A stretch of DNA of 64,000 nucleotides from Oligosphaera ethanolica. GTDB lineage: Bacteria; Verrucomicrobiota; Lentisphaeria; Oligosphaerales; Oligosphaeraceae. Below, one piece after another: positions 40,973 through 48,606 of the stretch; the first letter of the stretch is position 1; each line of letters begins with the position of its first letter. The position numbers and the translations under genes were made by a program. Location of the stretch: assembly GCF_030814695.1 (NCBI RefSeq), contig NZ_JAUSVL010000001.1:4996227-5060226 (forward strand), read 5' to 3'. The notes under the pieces are model-generated. The model worked only from the letters and a program-made list of their open reading frames with translations, searched no databases and was not told the origin of the DNA.

Positions 40973-41437
40973 TCTTGGTCTGGGATTTCGTTTTGTTTTG
41001 TTCCGCCGCCCCGCCAGTATTCACCCCTCCATTCGCCTCGTCTCTCCTCGGCGTCCAAAGGTCGCGCAGGCAATGAGCGGACAGAACACGCGTGTCGCCT
41101 GGGAGGCAAAGGGATGTCACGGCAATTTCCGGCGTGGTTCGTAGGGCTGCGCCTGGCCTCTGGCAAACTGTTCGCGACATCGGCAGGGCGCCTCCTCCCA
41201 CGCTCCGCCCATATACAGTCAGGCGCCATGGCTGTATATGGTCACGCGCCTTGCCAAAGCTAAGCTGGAATGCCTAAAAATCAAACCGGCGACTACTGAG
41301 TCATGCGACTTTCTATGCACGAGATTGGTATCGCCAGGCGCGAGTCCGGCAATTTGTTGTTGGTGCCCGTCGGAAGTCAACCACGGCGATTTGTTCCCGG
41401 ACACGAAAAACCCACGGGCGCGCCGGAAGACATCGTC
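40973..41437. other. Region between brxA and the right repeat: probable BREX promoter region
   Basis: This stretch has no supported gene. It must hold the promoter of the leftward BREX operon. It contains a 10-bp perfect inverted repeat (41209-41241) and near its right end a fragment that encodes a tail similar to the NifX-like protein (APEDIVAAFFADKLE), which runs into the 64-bp repeat. Confidence 0.5.
41209..41241. promoter_or_regulatory. Inverted repeat, candidate operator or recombinase site
   Basis: CCATATACAG at 41209-41218 is the exact reverse complement of CTGTATATGG at 41232-41241, with a 13-base spacer that holds a GGCGCC palindrome. It is about 240 bp upstream of brxA and about 200 bp inside the right repeat. 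It could bind a regulator or a recombination protein. Confidence 0.4.
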
Positions 41438-41501
41438 GCGGCGTTCTTCGCCGACAAGCTCGAACTGGGCGCCAACACCTGCGACCACTAGGCGACGAAC
41501 G
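41438..41501 (+). repeat. 64-bp direct repeat, right copy (attR-like)
   Basis: This is identical to 22809-22872. It carries the displaced 3' end of the NifX-like gene, including its ELGANTCDH codons and stop, on the far side of the island. The unit is not part of a complete gene here. Confidence 0.8.
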
Positions 41502-41540
41502 TAACCAAGACCGATCGCCAGGCTCATATTGCGGATGGAT

Positions 41541-41732
41541 CGGCTGTCTTTTATCGCGGACGGATCGGACGGATCGGACGGATCGGACGGATCGTCGACT
41601 TGATCGGTCGGATCGGTCTGATCGGTCTGATCGGTCTGATCGGCTGTCTTTTATCGCGGACGGATCGGACGGATCGGACGGATCGGACGGATCGTCGACT
41701 TGATCGGTCGGATCGGTCTGATCGGTCTGATC
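41541..41732. repeat. GATC-rich 100-bp tandem duplication made of 9-bp units
   Basis: The 100-bp unit 41541-41640 is repeated at 41641-41732 with a perfect match over the last copy's 92 bases. Each unit begins CGGCTGTCTTTTATCGCG, then has four GATCGGACG-type units, a GTCGAC centre and four GATCGGTCT-type units. About 17 GATC sites fall in 192 bp. It lies just outside the island's right repeat. Confidence 0.85.
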
Positions 41733-41911
41733 AGTGTTATTCTTCAGCGTCGGCATTCCCTGTTACGGGAAGTGCCGGCGCTGTCTTTTTTTGTCTTGCT
41801 TCTGGCGCTGCGTGTTTGCGCCGGCGGAGCTGGCGGGTATTGTAAGCACCGAAGCGTATTTATTCAGTCGAGAAGATTCAGATTCCGCCGGAAAACAGGA
41901 AAGGCCTAGCC

Positions 41912-44407
41912 ATGCATAAGTTGACATTGAATGGTCAATGGGAATGTCGTCGTTGCGGTACTGAGCAGGTAATTTCGGCGACAGTGCCGGGCGTTGTTCA
42001 TATGGATCTATTACGCGCCGGTCTACTGGAAGATATGAACTGGCGGGATAACGAGCAGAAGCAGCAGTGGATCGCCGAAACCGACTGGCTCTACAGCCGG
42101 CAATTCAATATCGAAGAAGACTTTTTCGGCTGTCAGTCCATCCTGTTGCGCTGCGAGGGCCTGGACACGCTAGCGGACATCCTGGTCAATGGGCAGAAAG
42201 TCCTGCACGCTGACAACATGTTCCGCACCTGGGAAGTCGATGTCAAGGACTACCTGCACGTCGGCGTCAACCGCCTCGAAGTGCACTTTTACTCGCCGGT
42301 GCCCTATATGACCGAACGGCAGAAGGAACGGTCGCTGCCGTGCTGGAATTCCTACGATCCGCGTTATCGCGGTAAGAGCTGGCTGCGGAAAATGCCCTGC
42401 AGTTTTGGCTGGGACTGGGGACTGATGGCCGTGACCTGCGGCATCTGGCGGGACATTAGCCTTGTCGGCGTCCACCGCGCCCGTATCACTGACGTGGCCT
42501 TCACCCAGAAACACTGCAACGGCGACGTCGCCATTGATGTCACCGCGCGTATTTCCCGGGTAAAAGGGCAGAATCTGCATCTCGTGGCCCGCATTGGCCG
42601 CAACGGCAACGACCGCATCATCGCCAACGACGTCGAATTGCCCTACACTGACGCCACCCTGCCGCTGGTGCTGGAAGAACCTGAACTCTGGTGGCCCAAC
42701 GGCCTCGGCAAACAGCACCTCTACACGCTCACCGTTGAGCTGGTCGACGGTGACAGCAACGAAATCATTGACGTGTGGCAAAAGCGCATCGGTCTGCGCA
42801 AACTTGAGCTGGACCGGCATCACGATCAGTGGGGCGAGAGCTTCCAGTTTAAGATCAACGGGGTGCCATTCTTCGCCAAGGGCGCCAACTGGGTGCCGGC
42901 GGACATTCTCATCCCGCGCTTGACTCGCGACGACTACCGCCGGCTCATCGGGGCGGCCGCCGACGCCAATATGAACATGATCCGCGCCTGGGGCGGCGGC
43001 ATCTACGAACAGGACGAATTCTACGAGTGCTGCGACGAACTGGGCGTTCTCGTCTGGCAGGACTTCATCTTCGCTTGCAGCACCTACCCGACCTTCGATG
43101 ACGACTTCATGGACAGCGTCGAAGCCGAACTTGAAGACAACATCCGCCGGCTGCGTCACCATCCCTGCATCGCCTTGTTCTGCGGTAACAATGAATTGGA
43201 GCAGGGCCTGGTTGCCGACAGCTGGAACGAGCGCAGTATGAGCTGGTCGGACTACGGTCGGCTCTTCGACCACCTCATGCCCAAACTGATCGCGCGCCTG
43301 GCGCCGCAGATTCCCTACTGGCCCTGCAGTCCGCATACGCCCATCGGCGACCGCCGCGTTTTCAACGACCCGACCTGCGGCGACGCCCACTGCTGGGACG
43401 TGTGGTTCGGCGGTCGGCCTTTCGAATTTCAACGCGAGTGGAAGCACCGCTTCATGAGCGAATTCGGTTTCCAGTCCTTCCCCGAACTGCGGACAATCGA
43501 GAGCTTCACCGAGCCTCGCGACCGCAATCTCACCAGTTACATCATGGACTATCACCAGCGCAGCGCTGGCGGCAACCGCAAAATTTTTGCCTATCTGCTG
43601 GACTGGTTCCGCATGCCTAGCGGGCTGGATGAAACCCTGTGGCTCACCCAGGTCACCCAGGCTGTCGCGATCCAGTACGCCTGCGAACATGCGCGACGCG
43701 CCCAGCCGCGCATGATGGGCACCCTCTACTGGCAGATCAACGACCTGTGGCCTTGCGCCAGCTGGTCGTCCATTGACGTGTTCGGCCGCTGGAAAGCCCT
43801 CCATTATCTGGCCAAGCGCTTCTTCGCGCCGCTGATGGTGTCCATCGTTGAGGATCGCATCCTGCAGACTATGGCTGTGCACGTCTCCAACCACCTGCTG
43901 GTCAAGAAACAACTGCTATGCCAATGGTGGGCCACGCGGGTGGACGGGACTATGCTTGGCGGCGGCGAAATGAAAGTCGAAGCCGAGCCACAGAGTGATA
44001 TGCAGGTCGATATTTTCGACTGCGCCGACCAAATCAAGAAGCACGGCGAACGCGATATCATCTTCTGGGCTTATCTCTTTGACGGCGACGACATCGTTTC
44101 GGCAAACTTCCAGACTTTTGTCAAACCGAAGCACCTGGAATTGCTCGACCCGCAGATTCACGTCGATGTCGCCGCCGGCGACCAGGACGGCGAGTTCACG
44201 ATCTTCCTCAACGCGAACTACCCGGCGCTGTTCGTGCGCTTGCAGATTGCCGGCGTGGACGCGCAGTTCTCGGACAACTTTTTCGCGCTTGATGGCAGCC
44301 GCGAGCGCCGGGTGACGGTGCGGCCGAAAGAGCCGCTGAGGTTGGAGGAATTGCACAAGAAACTGCTAGTCCGCAGTTTGGTCGACAGTTACGCCGCCAA
44401 CGAGTAA
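41912..44407 (+). CDS. Glycoside hydrolase family 2 beta-mannosidase
   Basis: This 831-residue enzyme starts at an ATG at 41912 behind AGGAAAGG. The N-terminal sugar-binding domain has VPGVVHMDLL and DTLADILVNGQ, as in GH2 mannosidases. A beta-sandwich (PCSFGWDWG) and the TIM barrel follow. The acid/base Glu is in ALFCGNNELEQG near residue 428 and the nucleophile Glu in FMSEFGFQSFPE near residue 516. These enzymes release terminal beta-1,4-mannose from mannans or glycoprotein glycans. No signal peptide is visible, so it would act in the cytoplasm on imported oligosaccharides. The next gene starts 4 bases after it. Confidence 0.93.
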   Translation: MHKLTLNGQWECRRCGTEQVISATVPGVVHMDLLRAGLLEDMNWRDNEQKQQWIAETDWLYSRQFNIEEDFFGCQSILLRCEGLDTLADILVNGQKVLHADNMFRTWEVDVKDYLHVGVNRLEVHFYSPVPYMTERQKERSLPCWNSYDPRYRGKSWLRKMPCSFGWDWGLMAVTCGIWRDISLVGVHRARITDVAFTQKHCNGDVAIDVTARISRVKGQNLHLVARIGRNGNDRIIANDVELPYTDATLPLVLEEPELWWPNGLGKQHLYTLTVELVDGDSNEIIDVWQKRIGLRKLELDRHHDQWGESFQFKINGVPFFAKGANWVPADILIPRLTRDDYRRLIGAAADANMNMIRAWGGGIYEQDEFYECCDELGVLVWQDFIFACSTYPTFDDDFMDSVEAELEDNIRRLRHHPCIALFCGNNELEQGLVADSWNERSMSWSDYGRLFDHLMPKLIARLAPQIPYWPCSPHTPIGDRRVFNDPTCGDAHCWDVWFGGRPFEFQREWKHRFMSEFGFQSFPELRTIESFTEPRDRNLTSYIMDYHQRSAGGNRKIFAYLLDWFRMPSGLDETLWLTQVTQAVAIQYACEHARRAQPRMMGTLYWQINDLWPCASWSSIDVFGRWKALHYLAKRFFAPLMVSIVEDRILQTMAVHVSNHLLVKKQLLCQWWATRVDGTMLGGGEMKVEAEPQSDMQVDIFDCADQIKKHGERDIIFWAYLFDGDDIVSANFQTFVKPKHLELLDPQIHVDVAAGDQDGEFTIFLNANYPALFVRLQIAGVDAQFSDNFFALDGSRERRVTVRPKEPLRLEELHKKLLVRSLVDSYAANE

Positions 44408-44411
44408 CGAC

Positions 44412-44882
44412 GTGGCGGTGCTGCTGGCGGTGGATCTGGGCTTGCGCACGGGCCTGGCGTGGTATCGCGATGACGGGCGGCTCATTCGTTGCCGCTCTGC
44501 ACATTTTGCCAATCGCGGCATGCTGCGACGGGCTTTGCCAGCGCTATGGCAGGAAGTGCCGGACCTCCGCCAGGTCGTCCTCGAAGGCGGTGGCGACTTG
44601 GCGGACACTTGGCGCCACAGCGCCGAACGCCGCGGCATTGCGGTCATGGTCGTGAGTGCCGAACAATGGCGCGATGATTTGCTTTTCAAACGTGAGCGTC
44701 GCAGCGGCCAGCAGGCCAAGGAACACGCCGAGATGCTGGCCGCAAGAGTCATGGACTGGTCCGGCATGAGCCGCGTCGGCCCGCTGCGTCATGACGCCGC
44801 CGAAGCCGTGCTCTGCGGGCTCTGGGCCGCCCGCCAAATCGGCTGGCTTGACGCCTGGCCGGATGCGCTCCGGCAAGGCTGA
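44412..44882 (+). CDS. Small RuvC-like RNase H-fold protein
   Basis: The GTG at 44412 is the only start that places the first strand correctly. The 156-residue product reads LLAVDLGLRTGLAWYRDDGR, the first strand of an RNase H-like fold with the acidic residue, then VVLEGGGDLADTW with the second acidic residue and LRHDAAEAVLCGLWA with the third. This order (D, E, D) matches RuvC-type resolvases and related Holliday-junction nucleases. Length is near RuvC (about 170). I cannot tell a true RuvC from a distant relative of unknown role. It follows the beta-mannosidase stop by 4 bases, a likely co-transcript without an obvious functional link. Confidence 0.7.
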   Translation: MAVLLAVDLGLRTGLAWYRDDGRLIRCRSAHFANRGMLRRALPALWQEVPDLRQVVLEGGGDLADTWRHSAERRGIAVMVVSAEQWRDDLLFKRERRSGQQAKEHAEMLAARVMDWSGMSRVGPLRHDAAEAVLCGLWAARQIGWLDAWPDALRQG

Positions 44883-44949
44883 ATGCCGCAACAGGACGAC
44901 AAATGATACTTCAATTAACACCTTGGACAGAAGCGAGATAGAAATAACT

Positions 44950-46239
44950 ATGGATGATTTCAGTAAATTGGCGCCCTTCATGCGTCGTTCCGGTCAAATC
45001 GAAATAGGCCGAGATAGGCTGGCACAGGTACGCAAACAGCTTCTTTGCCTGCTGGTGACGGACGACCTCAGCGCCAATAGCCTGAAAAAAATGATTGAGG
45101 ACTTCGACTGCCCAATCTATCGGCATTTCAACATGACGGACATTGAGCGGCTATTTGGCTACACCGGCACAAAAATTGTCGGTTTCCGGCGTTCGTCATT
45201 AAGCACGAAACTGCAGGGGATGCTCAAGCCCTGGCAAGTGCGCCGGGTCGCCAACGGCGGCGTGCTACTGCCCCAGCCCCGCGTGGCGGTGTTGGGCGCA
45301 TCCGGTATCGGCCGACACCACGCAAACTGGTGGCGGTTGGAGGGCGCCAACGTCTGCGCCTTTCTCGGCAGCAGTGAAGCGAGCGTCGAACGCACGGCGG
45401 CGACATTGCGGGAACACTGCGGCTGCGATGGCCGTGGCTATTGCTCGCTTGCGGAACTACTGGCCACGGAAAAGCCCGATGTTGTGGACGTCTGCCTGCC
45501 ACCGGCCCTGCATTACGCCGCCGTCAAAGAGTCTCTGCTGGCCGGCTGTCATGTCCTCTGCGAAAAGCCCTTTGTCTTTGACGACACGTTGCCCGCCGAA
45601 GAGTTACTGGCGCAAGTAGACGAACTGACTGAGCTGGCCCGGGTTCAGCGCTGCATGCTCGGCGTCTGCACGCAGTACGTCATGGCCGTCAAGGAGTGCC
45701 TCAAGCTATGGAAAAACGGCCATGACGTGGCTGATATCGAGCATTTCCACGGCCGTTTAGTTTCACCGACACGCAATCGCCCGCCGGTGCCGGAATGGAC
45801 CTGGGTGGACCTGGCCCCGCACATGCTCGGCATGTGTCAGGTAATCGCTGGCGGCGCCGAACCCGACTGGGGGACTCTCAAGACCCGTTTCGAAGACCAC
45901 TTGGCCGAAGCGGAGTTCACCGTTTTCCGCGCCAAGACCAAGCCTCTGCGCTGCCATATCCACACCTTCCATACCGACACCGAGCCAAAAAACGTTAGGC
46001 AAGTGCAGCTCAATGACCAACTCTACGACATCGGCGGCTGCCGCGATGAACAGGGCGTCTTCCAGATGGAAATCGCCTGCCGTGATGGTGATACCGAAAA
46101 GCGCGAGGATATGCTCCGACTCCTGATCCGCAGCTTCCTGCGTGGACGCACCGAAATGGACCCCGCCATGGCCAGGCAGAATCTCGCCTGGATGCTGCGC
46201 ATCATCCGCCACGGCCTGACACACCAGCCGCAGGCATAG
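44950..46239 (+). CDS. Fusion of an L7Ae/L30e-like RNA-binding domain and a Gfo/Idh/MocA oxidoreductase
   Basis: The ATG at 44950 is used; an upstream open frame has no family similarity. Residues 1-95 match small L7Ae/L30e/YlxQ proteins: MRRSGQIEIGRDRLAQVRK, LCLLVTDDLSANSLKKMI and the later TKIVGFRRSSLSTKLQ. A short linker leads into residues 113-429, a Gfo/Idh/MocA oxidoreductase with AVLGASGIGRHHANW and LCEKPFVFDD. L7Ae-type domains bind kink-turn RNA; the oxidoreductase part acts on sugars with NAD(P). I know no standard family with this fusion. No internal ribosome site suggests two separate proteins, but a lost stop codon cannot be excluded. Confidence 0.75.
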   Translation: MDDFSKLAPFMRRSGQIEIGRDRLAQVRKQLLCLLVTDDLSANSLKKMIEDFDCPIYRHFNMTDIERLFGYTGTKIVGFRRSSLSTKLQGMLKPWQVRRVANGGVLLPQPRVAVLGASGIGRHHANWWRLEGANVCAFLGSSEASVERTAATLREHCGCDGRGYCSLAELLATEKPDVVDVCLPPALHYAAVKESLLAGCHVLCEKPFVFDDTLPAEELLAQVDELTELARVQRCMLGVCTQYVMAVKECLKLWKNGHDVADIEHFHGRLVSPTRNRPPVPEWTWVDLAPHMLGMCQVIAGGAEPDWGTLKTRFEDHLAEAEFTVFRAKTKPLRCHIHTFHTDTEPKNVRQVQLNDQLYDIGGCRDEQGVFQMEIACRDGDTEKREDMLRLLIRSFLRGRTEMDPAMARQNLAWMLRIIRHGLTHQPQA

Positions 46240-46318
46240 TGCCCAACGATGCCGCTGTTTTTTTACACGAAACCTAACCTGATATCTGCGACATCTGCGA
46301 AAGTTGGGGATTATCTCG

Positions 46319-46393
46319 CAATCGGTCAGCCATTGTTAACAGTCGGTCCAAGGGGACGCCTGGGACCGACCGTTATCAATCACTGACCGGTAA
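46319..46393. mobile_element. Short inverted-repeat element, MITE-like (copy A)
   Basis: The ends are CAATCGGTCAGCCATTGTTA and, inverted, TTACCGGTCAGTGATTGATA, the same sequence family as the larger element at 51562-51929. The 75 bp include a GTCGGTCC/GGACCGAC inner hairpin. The flanks GATTATCTCG and CATTATCACA match at 7 of 10 positions, possibly a decayed target duplication. It lies upstream of the MNT-HEPN genes. Confidence 0.6.
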
Positions 46394-46404
46394 CATTATC
46401 ACAG

Positions 46405-46455
46405 AGCTAACTGTTGCTTTTCTGATTACAATCGTTATTTTATGGATAACAATAA
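46405..46455 (+). promoter_or_regulatory. Candidate promoter and operator of the MNT-HEPN pair
   Basis: TTGCTT and TATTTT are spaced 16 bases apart before the first gene. GATTACAATCGTTAT faces ATAACAATAATC as an imperfect inverted repeat overlapping the -10 region, a place where toxin-antitoxin regulators often bind. Visual match only. Confidence 0.35.
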
Positions 46456-46470
46456 TCATGGAGGCAGACG

Positions 46471-47052
46471 ATGTTGCAGGAACTACTTGGCTCGCAAGCC
46501 AGAGCTGAAATCTTAAAAAAACTTTTCACGCCTGAGCTGAAAACGGCGTTTCTGCGTGAATTGAGTCGAATGACTGGTTTGAGCGCCCCTGTCTTGCAGC
46601 GAGAGTTGCGCCAGTTGGTCGGTTTTGGCATCATTATTTCGGAGAAAGATGGCAATCGCATCAATTTCTCCGCGAACCGAAAAAGCACTCTCTATCCGGT
46701 ACTGTGCGAACTGGTCAAAAAAACTGATGGCGAGGAAGCGTTGCTCCGGGCTGCGTTTCAGGATTGTGATGCGCGTTTTGTCTTCCTGTTCGGTTCATAT
46801 GCCCAAGGGACGGCAAGGCAGGAAAGCGACATCGATTTGTTCGTCATCGGTGATTGCGGTTTGCGTGAGGTAAGCAGACGGATTCATACCGTCGCCGACA
46901 ACGTGCCGCAGGAAATTAATCCCTATGTGATTACCGCTCATGATTTCCTGGCACGGAAACAAAAACAAGACCATTTTATCAGCGAGATTTTGACGACGCC
47001 GAAAGTTTTTCTTAAGGGTACGGCCGATGAGTTTGACGCAATGGTTCAATAG
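46471..47052 (+). CDS. MNT-type minimal nucleotidyltransferase with N-terminal winged helix (antitoxin-like)
   Basis: This 193-residue protein starts at an ATG behind GGAGG. Residues 1-80 form a winged helix (LLGSQARAEILKKLFTPELK, LSRMTGLSAPVLQRELRQL). Residues 95-193 are a minimal nucleotidyltransferase with VFLFGSYAQGTARQESDIDL, the GSx10DxD catalytic signature. In MNT-HEPN (type VII) toxin-antitoxin pairs, the nucleotidyltransferase adds AMP to the HEPN toxin to silence it. The helix suggests autoregulation of the operon. Its 3' end overlaps the HEPN gene by 26 bases. It lies just right of a MITE-like element. Confidence 0.82.
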   Translation: MLQELLGSQARAEILKKLFTPELKTAFLRELSRMTGLSAPVLQRELRQLVGFGIIISEKDGNRINFSANRKSTLYPVLCELVKKTDGEEALLRAAFQDCDARFVFLFGSYAQGTARQESDIDLFVIGDCGLREVSRRIHTVADNVPQEINPYVITAHDFLARKQKQDHFISEILTTPKVFLKGTADEFDAMVQ

Positions 47053-47467
47053 CGGCTGGCTTCGTCCACACCAGACGGATCGGCAGGAGCTTGCTAATCT
47101 CTTGGCAATAGTCAACCGTGATATTGCCGATGCGGGTGCCAGCGATATCTCGGCTGACTGGAAATTCGGCATAGCCTACAATGCGGCCTTGAAGCTTTGT
47201 ACGATGTTGCTCTATGCGGCAGGATTTCGACCGGAAAAAACGCTCGCGCACTATCGAACGCTTATGTCAATTAAATATACGCTGGGCATTCACCGGCAAG
47301 ATGATGCGGTGTATTTGGATGCCTGTCGCGCCAAAAGAAATACCGTCGAATATGACAGTATTGGTGGAGTTTCTTCCACTGAAGCGGATGAACTGCTGAA
47401 TTATGCTAAGGAGTTGCGAGTAGAAGTCTTGGGCCGTTTGCGGAAAGATTATCCAGACTTGAAGTAA
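47027..47467 (+). CDS. HEPN-domain protein (toxin-like partner), atypical active-site motif
   Basis: This 146-residue, mainly helical protein overlaps the MNT gene by 26 bases and has AAGGG before the ATG. The HEPN fold is indicated by WKFGIAYNAALKLCTMLLYA and by CRAKRNTVEYDSIGGVSS, where the HEPN RNase motif (Arg, 4-6 residues, His, then Tyr) normally stands. Here the Arg-Asn and Tyr are present but the His is not (Glu instead), so RNase activity is doubtful or uses a variant site. With the upstream MNT gene it forms a two-gene toxin-antitoxin-like unit. Function by family analogy. Confidence 0.75.
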   Translation: MSLTQWFNSGWLRPHQTDRQELANLLAIVNRDIADAGASDISADWKFGIAYNAALKLCTMLLYAAGFRPEKTLAHYRTLMSIKYTLGIHRQDDAVYLDACRAKRNTVEYDSIGGVSSTEADELLNYAKELRVEVLGRLRKDYPDLK

Positions 47468-47540
47468 GTTGTTGCCTGTTTTCTAACGATCGTTATCGAT
47501 GTGGTAACACAAATGAGTTGCCTGGCCGGCCTGGGTTTAC

Positions 47541-48545
47541 TCACAGCCTCATATCGACGGCGAGGTGGATGTTGAAGGCGTCGTGGCTGTCGCGGTCGGG
47601 TTTGACGGCGACGAAGAGGAAACGCGGCTGGCCGTTTTCGCAGAAGAGTTGCGGTCTTTCGAGGCGAGTCATTTCCTGGGTGCATCCATCCTGCCAGCGG
47701 ACGTTGCGGGTCATGACCAGCGGTTTATCGGCCAGCGACCAGTTGATGCCGTCACCGGACTCGAAGAGCACGAGGCTACGGCTGGCTTTCGGGTAGTAGG
47801 CCCCACCGTTGTCCTTGAGGATACAGAAGAGCTTGCCCTTGGCGGCAAAGACGTACGGGTCTTCACCGGGGAAATTGATCTCGCCGGCGCGGAAAATTGG
47901 TTCGGGGACTTTGTGGAATGGTCCGGTGGGCGCATCGGCAAAGGCCACGCCATGCAGGACGGGTCCGAGCATCGGGTGTGGCTTCTGATTGCCCACGCCC
48001 TTGTAGATCATGATGTAGCGGCCATCGGGCATGCGGGTGACGCTGGGGTTGGTGGTCAACACGCAGTCCCAGCTGTCGGGACTGGCGTCAAGCAGGGGCT
48101 GGTCAAAGCGCTGCCAGGGCCCTCGGGGATCGCTGGCGACAGCGACGCCGACGCGCTGGTGGTTACGGTGATCCCAGTACTGGCCGTTGCCGTAATTGCC
48201 GTTGTAGTACAGGTAGAACAGGCCATTTTCGTAGAGCACGTTGGGATTGTGAATGACATCGCGATCCCAGCCGTCCGGCACGCCGCTGCCGGTGAAGATT
48301 TCGCCCTGGTAGTGGAAGACGCCGTCAGGCGTGTCGGCAATGGCGTAGCCGATGCGCGAGTGCGTCACCCAGGCCTCAAAGCCCTGTTCACGGGGCCAGA
48401 TGGACAAGAAGAGATGGCAGCGGCCTTCGTCGCTGCGGACCATGCTGCCGCACCAGACGATGGAGTCGTCCAAGCGCATGCAGTCAAGTGGGTTAAGTGC
48501 GGCGATCGCAAAGAACGAGTCGGATTCCTGAAGCCATTCGGTCAT
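47541..48545 (-). CDS. GH43/GH117-like beta-propeller glycoside hydrolase
   Basis: This 334-residue protein starts at an ATG at 48545 and reads leftward, away from the kinase gene. It has five-bladed beta-propeller features: RDVIHNPNVLYENGLFYLYY near residue 94, NPSVTRMPDGRYIMIYKG, and FPGEDPYVFAAKGKLFCILK with an acidic pair. In GH43-type enzymes catalytic acidic residues sit on such blades. No signal peptide is visible. GH43 and related families cut arabinose, xylose or galactose linkages; the specificity is unknown. It may belong with the other glycan-degrading genes in the window. Confidence 0.75.
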   Translation of the reverse strand: MTEWLQESDSFFAIAALNPLDCMRLDDSIVWCGSMVRSDEGRCHLFLSIWPREQGFEAWVTHSRIGYAIADTPDGVFHYQGEIFTGSGVPDGWDRDVIHNPNVLYENGLFYLYYNGNYGNGQYWDHRNHQRVGVAVASDPRGPWQRFDQPLLDASPDSWDCVLTTNPSVTRMPDGRYIMIYKGVGNQKPHPMLGPVLHGVAFADAPTGPFHKVPEPIFRAGEINFPGEDPYVFAAKGKLFCILKDNGGAYYPKASRSLVLFESGDGINWSLADKPLVMTRNVRWQDGCTQEMTRLERPQLFCENGQPRFLFVAVKPDRDSHDAFNIHLAVDMRL

Positions 48546-48606
48546 GGTGCTTACCTCGTGTCAGCTTGCAGTGTCAAAACTGTGCAAAAGATTATACTCC
48601 AGTTCA

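Larger units (their letters stand above)
22873..41437. mobile_element. BREX defence island bounded by a 64-bp direct repeat
   Basis: About 18.6 kb between the two copies of the 64-bp repeat carries a complete type I BREX operon on the minus strand, accessory defence-type genes, a serine-recombinase remnant at the left end and several small repeat insertions. Outside the repeats the chromosome would read from the NifX-like gene into the region before the beta-mannosidase gene. No complete integrase is present, so mobility may have been lost or supplied in trans. Confidence 0.7.

Noticed and set aside
41303..41491. Small frame that ends like the NifX-like protein
   Set aside because: Only the tail is similar; the first 30 codons are unrelated, so it is better read as the displaced end of the target gene than as a real gene.
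41313..41756. Minus-strand open frame with Asp/Ser/Arg repeats over the GATC-rich duplication
   Set aside because: The repeats are a translation of the 9-bp DNA units; both strands are open for the same reason and no start signal or family is seen.
42170..43912. Long open frame (580 codons) on the minus strand opposite the beta-mannosidase gene
   Set aside because: It is a shadow of a highly GC-biased gene with clear GH2 motifs on the plus strand, and its translation shows no family features.
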